Of a stretch of DNA of 9,971 bases, positions 1-5,946 are shown one piece after another. This DNA is from Halodesulfurarchaeum sp. (GTDB lineage Archaea; Halobacteriota; Halobacteria; Halobacteriales; Halobacteriaceae). A program made the translations under genes and the position numbers. Location: NCBI GenBank assembly GCA_018334775.1, contig JAGXLJ010000020.1, positions 1 to 9,971 of the forward strand, read 5' to 3'. The first letter of the stretch is position 1. Each line of letters opens with the position of its first letter. A model generated the notes under the pieces. It did no database searches and had not been told where the DNA came from. It was given only the letters and a program-made list of their open reading frames with translations.

Positions 1-621
1 GGGAACGCGCTCAGGGTGGGGCATCAACACGGCCACGTTCTCGGTGTCGCCCAGAATACCCGCCACATTATCCGTTGATCCGTTCGGATTAGCGCCGTTT
101 GTAATCTCCCCATCAGGGGTCGAATAGCGGAAGAGAACTCTTCGTTCGGCTTTGAGATCGGCGAGTTTCTCCTCGGAAATCTCGAACCGCCCTTCCCCAT
201 GGGCAATCGGGAGTTCGAGCACCTGTCCCTCCTCGTAGGCTGCGGTCCATCGGGTCTCGGCGTTCTCCACGCGAACGTGGACGTGTTCGCACTGGAATCG
301 GGCGCTTTCGTTCGTCGTGAACGCGCCGGGAGTCATACTTGCTTCACACCCCATCTGTGCCCCGTTGCAGATGCCGAGAACCGGGACGCCATCAGCCGCG
401 AGGTCCGTGATGGCGCTCATAATAGGAGCGCGGGCGGCCATGGCACCGGCTCGAAGGTAGTCGCCATAGGAGAAGCCACCGGGCAGCATCACACCGGTGG
501 TGTCCGCCGGGAGCCCGTCCTCGTGCCAGACGATCTCGGAGTCGATGTCCAGGGCGTCGAGTGCGCGGGCGGCGTCCCGGTCACAGTTCGAGCCTCCGAA
601 CCGCACGATCGCGACCGTCAT
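1..621 (-). CDS. purQ: FGAM synthase subunit I (glutaminase), C-terminus cut off by window edge
   Basis: This is the glutamine amidotransferase subunit of phosphoribosylformylglycinamidine synthase. It releases ammonia from glutamine so that PurL can turn FGAR into FGAM in cytosolic purine synthesis. The visible 207 residues form a class-I glutaminase domain. An oxyanion-strand motif LPGGFSYGDYLRAG lies at residues 45-59, the nucleophile motif GICNGAQ carries Cys85, and PHPER at the very edge supplies His202 and Glu204. The full catalytic triad is therefore present. The family is usually about 220-230 residues, so only some 15-20 C-terminal residues and the stop are missing. The ATG at 621 overlaps the purS stop (ATGA), which implies translational coupling, and no Shine-Dalgarno-like sequence is visible before it. 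Other amidotransferases are excluded by the purS neighbour and the MTVAIVRFGGSNCD start typical of PurQ. Confidence 0.96.
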   Translation of the reverse strand, partial: MTVAIVRFGGSNCDRDAARALDALDIDSEIVWHEDGLPADTTGVMLPGGFSYGDYLRAGAMAARAPIMSAITDLAADGVPVLGICNGAQMGCEASMTPGAFTTNESARFQCEHVHVRVENAETRWTAAYEEGQVLELPIAHGEGRFEISEEKLADLKAERRVLFRYSTPDGEITNGANPNGSTDNVAGILGDTENVAVLMPHPERVP

Positions 622-869
622 CGCTCACTGACCGCCACCGAGTAGTCGTGAATGGTGGGGTTTGCGAGGAGGCGTTCGGCCATCTCGGTCGCCCGCGCGG
701 TGGCAGACTCGGCGTCGGCAGCCTCCAGGTCGATTTCGAACTGATCGGCCGACCGGAGGTCCTCGAGCTCGAAGCCCAGGCGTTCGAGGGCGCGCTGGGT
801 CGTCGTTGCCTCCGGATCGAGAACGCCCTGTTTGAGACGGACGGTCACCGTGGCGGTGTAGGCGGTCAT
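618..869 (-). CDS. purS: FGAM synthase subunit PurS
   Basis: This small accessory subunit (83 residues) bridges PurL and PurQ in the multi-subunit FGAM synthase of archaea and Gram-positive bacteria. The usual family length is about 80-85 residues, which matches. It opens with the typical beta strand YTATVTVRLKQGVLDPEA (residues 4-21), followed by a helix with the conserved ALERLGFE region (27-34) and the C-terminal LLANPTIHDYSV (67-78) seen across PurS proteins. The frame stays open further upstream to a possible ATG at 977, but that extension runs through AT-rich promoter-like DNA and has no PurS similarity, so I use the ATG at 869. The stop overlaps the purQ start by four bases. The protein has no catalytic residues of its own, being a structural, dimer-forming subunit. 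Confidence 0.95.
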   Translation of the reverse strand: MTAYTATVTVRLKQGVLDPEATTTQRALERLGFELEDLRSADQFEIDLEAADAESATARATEMAERLLANPTIHDYSVAVSER

Positions 870-892
870 CGGGCGTAACTGCGCGATTGTGC

Positions 893-902
893 TCAAAAAC
901 TC
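893..902 (-). promoter_or_regulatory. Candidate TATA box for purS-purQ
   Basis: On the minus strand the T-rich patch AGTTTTTGAG is centred about 28 bases before the purS ATG, the spacing expected for an archaeal TATA box serving a leaderless or nearly leaderless transcript. It stands out against GC-rich surroundings. The assignment rests on position and composition only. Confidence 0.4.
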
Positions 903-915
903 TTTTGGAAACGTT

Positions 916-975
916 GGTGTATCCCACGTTCTTGGATACTCGACCCGCGACTCACGACCGAAAAACTGATACACC
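916..975. repeat. Nested inverted repeats between purC and purS
   Basis: GGTGTATC (916-923) is matched by its exact reverse complement GATACACC (968-975). A second, overlapping pair, GTATCC (919-924) and GGATAC (934-939), has a 9-base spacer. All copies lie upstream of the purS TATA candidate, so they could be regulator sites or alternative stems in the purC 3' end. An effect on purine regulation is speculative. Confidence 0.35.
961..965 (-). terminator. T-tract, candidate purC terminator
   Basis: A run of five T on the minus strand begins 24 bases past the purC stop codon. Archaeal transcription commonly ends at short U-tracts without a hairpin. The run is short, so termination may be partial and some read-through into purS-purQ is possible. 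Confidence 0.3.
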
Positions 976-988
976 ACTCACGAACCGC

Positions 989-2008
989 TTACAGCCGCCG
1001 GATGTGTTCCAGCACCGAGCCCAGGTCGGGAGCATCGAAGAGTTCCCGACCGAGGTAGGTGTTCGCGCCCGCCGCGTACATGTTCGCAACGTGTCGAAGG
1101 ACGTGTTCGGGCAGCGGTTTGGGTTGCATGTCGACGTCCTCGCGCCAGTCGGGACTATCACTCGCCAGGGCCTCGCGTTTGGCCGTTTTGACCGCCTGGA
1201 CCCATTCCGGATCGGTTTCTCGATAATACTGCCTGATGACTTCTTTCGAAAGCTGGACCCCGTCCCGGCTAAAGCGGTTCTCGTCAAAGGTGCCCGCGAC
1301 ATCCCCGACCGCGATCGTCCCATCGTGGTACAGACACTCGATCTTGCCGTCCTGGTGAGTAAACCCAACAGCCTCCGCCTGTTCGGAGATGACTCGGTTA
1401 ACCTCCCTAGCACACCCCTCGAGGGCATCCAGATCGGGGTGTCCGGCGATTCGGTCGGCCTCCGCACGATCGAGGTACCGGTCCTGGCGCTCGAACTTCG
1501 TGGAGAATTCGACGATCGGCTCTCTGAGTTCGACCGGTTCCTCTGGCCACACGTCGTATTCGAGACCGTGGTCAGTCGGGTCGCTTCGGTCCCGCAGACT
1601 CGATCCGGGTGGGACGACATTCCGGAAGACGACCTCGAGGGGGACGACGTATGCATCCCCGCCCGCCTCGTGATAGGCGTCGTAATCGTACCCAGCCGAG
1701 TCATGCGGAAGCTCGGGGGTTCGAGCGATGTCGATGGCCATCTCCGTCGGTGGTTCTGAGACGGCAGCGAGTGGAACCACCTCACCGCCCTTGAGTACTC
1801 CACGATAGTGCGTTTCGACCCCAGCCTCCGCCAGGCGCTCGAAATTGTAGGCGCCCATCGCACAGAGGCTCGCACCCTTTTTCGGAAGCTGATCCGGCAT
1901 CCGCCCCCAGTCAAACACTGAGTAGTCGTCGCTGAAGACGAAGGCCCCCCGCCCCAGGTTCCCGTCCAAGGGTTTCGAATCGGCCCGGACGTCCTTGACG
2001 CTGGTCAT
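989..2008 (-). CDS. purC: SAICAR synthase (phosphoribosylaminoimidazole-succinocarboxamide synthase)
   Basis: PurC joins aspartate to CAIR using ATP to give SAICAR, the eighth step of purine synthesis in the cytosol. The 339-residue protein fits the haloarchaeal form, which is longer than the roughly 240-residue bacterial enzyme. Family features are the N-terminal FVFSDDYSVFDWGRMPDQ (23-40), the substrate-binding strand PLEVVFRNVVPPGSSL (123-138), KFERQDRYLD (171-180), and GKIECLYHDGTIAVGDVAGT (221-240) followed by FDENRFS (241-247). This last stretch replaces the bacterial DEISPDSxR metal-binding segment. I chose the ATG at 2008 because MTSVKDVRADSKPL begins like the family; an in-frame ATG at 2047 would add 13 unconserved residues. 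The gene lies just upstream of purS-purQ on the same strand, which supports the pathway call, although the 119-base spacer suggests a separate promoter for purS. Confidence 0.95.
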   Translation of the reverse strand: MTSVKDVRADSKPLDGNLGRGAFVFSDDYSVFDWGRMPDQLPKKGASLCAMGAYNFERLAEAGVETHYRGVLKGGEVVPLAAVSEPPTEMAIDIARTPELPHDSAGYDYDAYHEAGGDAYVVPLEVVFRNVVPPGSSLRDRSDPTDHGLEYDVWPEEPVELREPIVEFSTKFERQDRYLDRAEADRIAGHPDLDALEGCAREVNRVISEQAEAVGFTHQDGKIECLYHDGTIAVGDVAGTFDENRFSRDGVQLSKEVIRQYYRETDPEWVQAVKTAKREALASDSPDWREDVDMQPKPLPEHVLRHVANMYAAGANTYLGRELFDAPDLGSVLEHIRRL

Positions 2009-2232
2009 ACCCCTTCCTGGGACCTCCGGCATCAAAGCGTTTCTCACCGACCCCGCCCGCTTCCGTTCCTGTACGAGTTGCGGCGGGACGATGGGAGACA
2101 GAGCACCCCTCGAAACCGGCGTTCCCCGGGACCGAGAAAGACGTCCCGTGTGAATGTGATCTCGATAGGCGAGGGCACTCAGTCAGTTCACCGACCAGCA
2201 GTACCGCAACGGCCGAATCCGCAAACCCCCGG
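2009..2232. other. Non-coding gap between cofC and purC
   Basis: This 224-base stretch shows no convincing gene on either strand. It must carry the purC promoter and the end of the cetZ1 operon. It has no clear T-tract after cofC, no tRNA-like fold and no long repeat. One minus-strand frame stays open right through but has no start codon and no recognisable family. In many haloarchaea cofG follows cofC, and it is not here. Confidence 0.5.
2030..2040 (-). promoter_or_regulatory. Weak candidate TATA box for purC
   Basis: Minus-strand ACGCTTTGATG lies about 22-32 bases before the purC ATG and is the only AT-leaning patch in that interval. The match to a TATA box is poor, so the assignment relies on spacing. 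Confidence 0.22.
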
Positions 2233-2859
2233 TCAATCGCTGTCGCCAGCCCGAGTCACCGTTGGACGGCCGGCCGATTCCGTGAGCCGGAAGCCGGCCG
2301 CCTCCAACCACTCGGCACTCCGACCATTGCTGTGGAGTAAGACATCGAGGAGGTCCGCGGGTTCGTCGACGTCGGTTCCGAGTCTAAACGAATCCAGTTC
2401 CCCAACCGAAAGGCCCCGCTCTCTGGCGATCTCCCGATGATCCCTGATCGACGCACCGTGATAGTCGGTTTCGAACGCCGCGTCACGGACCATCATTGCG
2501 TTCGTCCCGCCACCACGACCCGGAGCGAGCACAACGTCGCTTGTTGTGTTCCTGAGGCGGGCAAGGGTGTCGGGAGTGAGAAGCGGCAGGTCCGCCATGA
2601 CAACCGCAAGTGGGGCGTTCGCTTCGATCTCTGCCGTGATTACGGCATCGAGTGATCGGTCATCAATCGTGTGTGGCACCGAAACCGAATCGGGGAGCGT
2701 GGCGGTAGCGATCACCTGGGGGTCAAAGCGAGTCGGCTCCATCGTGTCGAGGATATCCCGCAACATTGCTATCGCGAACGCTCGCCGTTCGTCCGAATCA
2801 AGCACGGCAGAAAGTCGCTGGTTTGGCGATCGCGCGTCAAACGGAATAACAGCCCGCAT
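2233..2859 (-). CDS. cofC: 2-phospho-L-lactate guanylyltransferase (coenzyme F420 synthesis)
   Basis: CofC activates 2-phospho-L-lactate (or phosphoenolpyruvate in some organisms) with GTP, making the guanylyl donor that CofA-family transferases attach to Fo on the way to coenzyme F420. The protein has 208 residues, the usual length of archaeal CofC. It is a nucleotidyltransferase with a Rossmann-like fold: the N-terminus MRAVIPFDARSPNQRLSAVL (1-20) is the nucleotide-binding loop region, DERRAFAIAMLRDIL (23-37) is a conserved helix, AVVMADLPLLTPD (85-97) carries the metal-binding Asp90, and APGRGGGTNAMMV (112-124) is the second family signature. The ATG lies only six bases past the stop of the upstream membrane-protein gene, so it is the last gene of the cetZ1 operon. 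The cofG partner that often accompanies it is absent from this window. Confidence 0.9.
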   Translation of the reverse strand: MRAVIPFDARSPNQRLSAVLDSDERRAFAIAMLRDILDTMEPTRFDPQVIATATLPDSVSVPHTIDDRSLDAVITAEIEANAPLAVVMADLPLLTPDTLARLRNTTSDVVLAPGRGGGTNAMMVRDAAFETDYHGASIRDHREIARERGLSVGELDSFRLGTDVDEPADLLDVLLHSNGRSAEWLEAAGFRLTESAGRPTVTRAGDSD

Positions 2860-2865
2860 AGGGCT

Positions 2866-3651
2866 TTAGCCGAGTTTGTCGTAGGTCTCGCGATTCGAGA
2901 AATACCAGTACACCAGTCCCGCAAGGATCGCGATGACGACGATGACGCCACCGATCAGCAGCAACATGCTCGTTTGTTGGCTCGACTGCTGTGCCGATTC
3001 GGCGGCGTTCAGCGAGTCTTCAGCCAGGTCTTGGGCGTTCTCGAAGTTGCCCGCGTCGTACGCCGAAATGGCGTTGTCGAGTCGTGAGGTTGCTTCCTCG
3101 ACGTTCACACCGGCCGCGTCGGCTTCGTCAATGGCGGCCTGGGCCTCCTCGATTGCATCACGGGCCGTCTGGCTCTCTTCGTTATACGGACGAATCTCGG
3201 ACGTCTGTAACTCGGTTTCCGCACCGCCCTCCTGGGTCTCACTGAAATTGGCGAGGGTCACGGATTGGGGTGGTTCGTAGGACCAGTCGTCCCATTCGGG
3301 GACGGTTCCCTGGAGGCGTACCGTGACCTCCGCCACTTCATCGGCTTTCGCGATGGTGTGGCTGAAGGTCTGTCCGTTGTACTCCTGTTGGTTGATTTGG
3401 GTGTCACCAACCTCGTAGCTCGTCACGGTCCACGTGACGGATTCGAGTGCCGTTTCACCCTCCAGCTGCCACTGGTCGTAGTTCGTGTACAATTCCTCGA
3501 CTGTGTAAGTCACGTCCACAGTCGACCCAATCGCCGCGTCGTCCGGAACTTCAGCACCGCTGACTGACACCGCTGCGGCCGGGCCGGCCGCGACGACCGC
3601 CAGAAGAACCGCAACGAGCGCGATTTTAGAATAGTGGCTCGAGTTCATCAT
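2866..3651 (-). CDS. Exported membrane-anchored protein coupled to cetZ1, function unknown
   Basis: I do not recognise a characterised family. The 261-residue protein has an N-terminal signal peptide (hydrophobic 9-27, ending GPAAA with likely cleavage near Ala27). An extracytoplasmic region follows at about 28-148, rich in beta-strand-like alternation (GSTVDVTYTV, SVTWTVTSYEV, EVTVRLQGTV). Next comes an Ala/Glu/Asp-rich helical stretch at about 160-225 with two similar helix units ending DAGNFENAQDLAEDSLNAAE, then one transmembrane helix at about 229-251 and a ten-residue cytoplasmic tail. It looks like a type-I membrane protein with an outer beta domain held off the membrane by helices. Two adjacent ATG codons (3651 and 3648) are possible starts. 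Both lie inside the last codons of cetZ1 (stop at 3626), giving a 23-26 base overlap and likely translational coupling. cofC starts six bases after its stop. A role with CetZ1 in cell shape or envelope is inference from position. Confidence 0.85.
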   Translation of the reverse strand: MMNSSHYSKIALVAVLLAVVAAGPAAAVSVSGAEVPDDAAIGSTVDVTYTVEELYTNYDQWQLEGETALESVTWTVTSYEVGDTQINQQEYNGQTFSHTIAKADEVAEVTVRLQGTVPEWDDWSYEPPQSVTLANFSETQEGGAETELQTSEIRPYNEESQTARDAIEEAQAAIDEADAAGVNVEEATSRLDNAISAYDAGNFENAQDLAEDSLNAAESAQQSSQQTSMLLLIGGVIVVIAILAGLVYWYFSNRETYDKLG

Positions 3652-4804
3652 CCTCGTCTTCGACCAAGTCCTGTAAGGCCGCTTCGCTTTCTTCGCGAAT
3701 GTCGTCGATGTTCTCTTGGGCTTCGACTGCTTTGCCCTGGAGCTCCTTGATCCGCGGCACATTCGTAACTCCCGAAAGGAGCGTGACCGCCGCGACCTGC
3801 CCCGACTCGTTGACGGGGTAGTCCCCACCTCGCACTTCCATCGAGCCGGTCTGCTCTTCGAGCCATTTGCGTCCGCGTTCAATGCCTTTCCGGTTCAGAT
3901 AACTCGTCGGACCGGCGACGACCAGCAGGGCCCGTTCGGTCCCTTCGATCTCACAGGGGAGTGTCAGCCGTCCGAGCGCCGCCTTGCGGACGAGACTGGT
4001 AATCCGGTTTGTCGTGTTGGCCGAGTCCTCGGTTTCCGAGCCTCCCGACCCCCGAAGCTTCGAGAGCAGACCTCCCGAACTCTGGGGTTGAACGGATTCC
4101 GAGGCGTACCCGACTGTCGAGACGCCGCCGCCGGCGAGCGTGTTGATGATCTCGCTGGAGTCGACAACGCTCTCGCCGACGTCCGCACTGCTTTCGACTT
4201 CGCCGGCGCCAAAGAGGATGCCAAAGCGGGTGACGATCTCCTCATTGATCTCGTCGTAGCCACCCTGGATCGACTCACCCGACTTGCGCCAGGCGTCGTT
4301 GTCGAAGACGAGAAGGTTGTCCACCTCGTTGACGAACGTCTGGAAGGATCGAGCGGCGTTCAATGTGTAGATCCCGCCCTCGTCCTTGCCCGGCAAGACA
4401 CCGATCCCGTAGACCGGTTCAGTATAGATCCGTTTGAGGTGCTTTGCGAGGACCGGTGCGCCCCCACTACCGGTTCCGCCGCCCAGTGCGGCGATGATCA
4501 GGAACGCGTCGACCTCGTGGACCGGAATGTTGTCGATCGCACCCTGAATCTCGTCGATGTCTTCCTCGGCGATTTCCGCGCCGAGTTCGTTGTCTGCCCC
4601 CACGCCGTGTCCCTTTACTCGGGACTGTCCGATCAGTACCCGGTTATCCTCAGGAACTTTCTCGAGACCCATGAGGTCGGCCTTTGCGGTATTGACCGCA
4701 ATAGCGGACCGTACAATCCCCGAACCCGTCCGTTGGTCGTATTCGAGGAATTTGTCGAGTATTTTGCCCCCCGCCTGGCCGATCCCGATCATTGCGAGTT
4801 TCAT
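3626..4804 (-). CDS. cetZ1: Tubulin-like cytoskeletal GTPase CetZ1
   Basis: CetZ proteins form a tubulin/FtsZ-superfamily group of archaeal cytoskeletal GTPases. In Haloferax volcanii CetZ1 controls cell shape and is needed for rod formation and normal swimming. The 392 residues begin with the nucleotide-binding MKLAMIGIGQAGGKILDKFL (1-20). The tubulin signature GGGTGSGG lies at 108-115 (T4 loop), NLLVFDNDAW at 163-172, and the T7 loop VVDSSEIINTLAGGG at 213-227. Glu218 there matches the glutamate whose mutation blocks GTP turnover in Haloferax CetZ1. The C-terminal domain is followed by a helix and an acidic tail ending in EDEDDELEPLF. The close match over the N-terminal and T7 regions favours CetZ1 over other paralogues and over cell-division FtsZ. 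An ATG at 4831 in the same frame would place the TATA-like TTTAAAAA inside the gene, so I use 4804. The gene leads an operon with a membrane protein and cofC. Confidence 0.95.
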   Translation of the reverse strand: MKLAMIGIGQAGGKILDKFLEYDQRTGSGIVRSAIAVNTAKADLMGLEKVPEDNRVLIGQSRVKGHGVGADNELGAEIAEEDIDEIQGAIDNIPVHEVDAFLIIAALGGGTGSGGAPVLAKHLKRIYTEPVYGIGVLPGKDEGGIYTLNAARSFQTFVNEVDNLLVFDNDAWRKSGESIQGGYDEINEEIVTRFGILFGAGEVESSADVGESVVDSSEIINTLAGGGVSTVGYASESVQPQSSGGLLSKLRGSGGSETEDSANTTNRITSLVRKAALGRLTLPCEIEGTERALLVVAGPTSYLNRKGIERGRKWLEEQTGSMEVRGGDYPVNESGQVAAVTLLSGVTNVPRIKELQGKAVEAQENIDDIREESEAALQDLVEDEDDELEPLF

Positions 4805-4820
4805 GCTGCTATGTGCTCTG

Positions 4821-4850
4821 TTTTTAAACACGCGATAGTGCGGCCATAAG
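4821..4850 (-). promoter_or_regulatory. Candidate cetZ1 promoter
   Basis: Two minus-strand boxes lie upstream of the cetZ1 ATG. TTTAAAAA (4821-4828) is centred about 20 bases before the start, slightly close for a leaderless mRNA. CTTATGG (4844-4850), preceded by the purine-rich AACAAAAGC, is centred about 43 bases before it and would give a 15-20 base leader. This is the strongest AT-rich patch in the 137-base gap and should drive cetZ1, the membrane protein and cofC together. Confidence 0.45.
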
Positions 4851-4901
4851 GCTTTTGTTGGAAACCGCGTGTGACAGGCGGCAGACTGCGCCTATCGGAG
4901 G

Positions 4902-4925
4902 TTTGCCGTTCGGTGACGGGGCAAA
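4902..4925. repeat. Short inverted repeat after the epimerase gene
   Basis: TTTGCC (4902-4907) pairs with GGCAAA (4920-4925) across a 12-base spacer, and an alternative inner pairing CCGT/ACGG also fits. It begins 17 bases past the stop of the minus-strand epimerase gene, so it could shape that mRNA's 3' end. It could equally be a regulator site upstream of cetZ1. Confidence 0.25.
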
Positions 4926-4941
4926 TATGCGGCGCCAGGCA

Positions 4942-5829
4942 TCAGGGTTCTGAAAGGTATTCACGGAGGGTGCGTAACTCGTCCTCGGAAACCGCAAATT
5001 CGGCCACGTCGTTCGTCGCCGTCGTGTTGTCGAACCGAAGGGACCGGTACTGATCAGGCCCGAACGGGACGAATGGCAGTGGATCGGCGAGGTGCATCCC
5101 GATTCGGGTGAGTGACATTGGCACGGGTAATACCGAGAGGGATTTGCCCTCGGTCTGGTAGACCAGCCGGGCGATATCCGCGAGTGTCTGCGTCTCAGGC
5201 CCGCCGATATCGTAGGTCTCGCCCCGGTGGCGCTCGTCCTCAACCGCGGCTGCGAGCATCGGCGCCAGATCGCCGATCCAGATCGGCTGGAAGCGTGTCG
5301 AGCCGCCCGACGGGAGCGCCGTAACGTATGGTGTCGTGAGGACCCGTGTGAACCGGACGAACTCGCCACCCTCGCCGAAAATGACCGACGGGCGGACGAT
5401 CGTCCAGTCGAGTGTCGACTCCCGAACCGCCGTTTCGGCCCGTCCCTTGGCCCGAATGTAGGCGGTCGAGCCCTCGGGATCGGCACCAAGTGCGCTCATT
5501 TGGACGATTGTAGACACGTCAGCGGCCTCGGCCGCCTCGATGACGTTTCGCGTGCCCTGCAAGTGCACGTGTTCGTGCATTTTGTCTCCACCCTTTGGCT
5601 TGAACAGCGGCGAGAGCGCGACGAGGTTCACGACCACGTCCTGGTCGGCTATCGGACCTGTGAGCGAGTCGGGGTCGGTCACATCTCCCGAAACCACCTC
5701 AACGGAATCGGGGAGTCCCGAGGGGTCAGCCGAACGGGAGAGCGCCGTGACCGAGTGGCCCCGGTCCACGAGTTCGCGGGAGAGATGTGTGCCGACGAAG
5801 CCTGTACCGCCGGTGACGAGTACATGCAT
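4942..5829 (-). CDS. NAD(P)-binding epimerase/dehydratase, NDUFA9-like SDR family
   Basis: This is an extended/atypical short-chain dehydrogenase with a Rossmann fold. The 295 residues start with the dinucleotide-binding motif TGGTGFVG (6-13). An acidic turn VVSGDVTDPDSL (45-56) follows, then DVVVNLVA (64-71), the active-site-region strand VQMSALGA (109-116), a YxxxK pair (Tyr124, Lys128) and IVRPSVIFGEGGEFVRF (144-160). The C-terminal part carries RFQPIWIGDLAPMLAAA (179-195) and YDIGGPET (206-213), typical of the group annotated as complex I NDUFA9-like or NmrA-like proteins. The substrate is unknown. Relatives serve as assembly or accessory NAD(P)H-binding proteins or as sugar or isoflavone reductase-like enzymes, so I give no gene name. 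There are no membrane segments. It diverges from tmk and ends 137 bases before cetZ1. An ATG at 5829 followed directly by the binding motif makes the start secure. Confidence 0.85.
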   Translation of the reverse strand: MHVLVTGGTGFVGTHLSRELVDRGHSVTALSRSADPSGLPDSVEVVSGDVTDPDSLTGPIADQDVVVNLVALSPLFKPKGGDKMHEHVHLQGTRNVIEAAEAADVSTIVQMSALGADPEGSTAYIRAKGRAETAVRESTLDWTIVRPSVIFGEGGEFVRFTRVLTTPYVTALPSGGSTRFQPIWIGDLAPMLAAAVEDERHRGETYDIGGPETQTLADIARLVYQTEGKSLSVLPVPMSLTRIGMHLADPLPFVPFGPDQYRSLRFDNTTATNDVAEFAVSEDELRTLREYLSEP

Positions 5830-5830
5830 G

Positions 5831-5860
5831 TATGATTATATGCTCGCAACCGGGATAACG
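5831..5860 (-). promoter_or_regulatory. Candidate epimerase promoter and AT-rich patch
   Basis: CGTTATCCC (minus strand, 5852-5860) is centred about 27-28 bases before the ATG, right for a leaderless TATA box. A better-looking TATA sequence, GCATATAATCATA (5831-5843), is centred only about 8 bases before the ATG, too close to promote this start. The same patch read on the plus strand (TTATAT) could instead drive tmk with a leader of about 80 bases. Confidence 0.3.
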
Positions 5861-5910
5861 GTTGGCGCGACTGGACGTCTTGCCGGTTCACCCAAGACGA
5901 GTCGTCGGTC

Positions 5911-5923
5911 ACAAACGGTATGT
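5911..5923 (+). promoter_or_regulatory. Weak candidate TATA box for tmk
   Basis: ACAAACGGTATGT places an A-rich BRE-like segment before GGTATG, centred about 27 bases upstream of the tmk ATG. The spacing fits a leaderless transcript but the sequence match is weak. Confidence 0.25.
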
Positions 5924-5946
5924 GACAGGTAAGCCAAGTCCGTGAC

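Noticed and set aside
870..977. Longer purS start at 977
   Set aside because: The added 36 residues come from the AT-rich promoter region and have no PurS similarity.
887..1759. Plus-strand open frame of 290 codons opposite purC
   Set aside because: It is antisense to purC and without recognisable motifs.
2030..2150. Short plus-strand frame with a CxxC motif (CTSCGG) in the cofC-purC gap
   Set aside because: It has no start codon in a sensible place, only one Cys pair and no promoter, so it is probably chance.
1995..2260. Minus-strand frame open across the cofC-purC gap with protein-like stretches
   Set aside because: No ATG, GTG or TTG start fits, a stop sits shortly upstream inside cofC, and the sequence resembles no family I know, including CofG.
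3716..4849. Plus-strand open frame of 377 codons opposite cetZ1
   Set aside because: It is antisense to a very well conserved gene, has no family features, and has no promoter or neighbour support.
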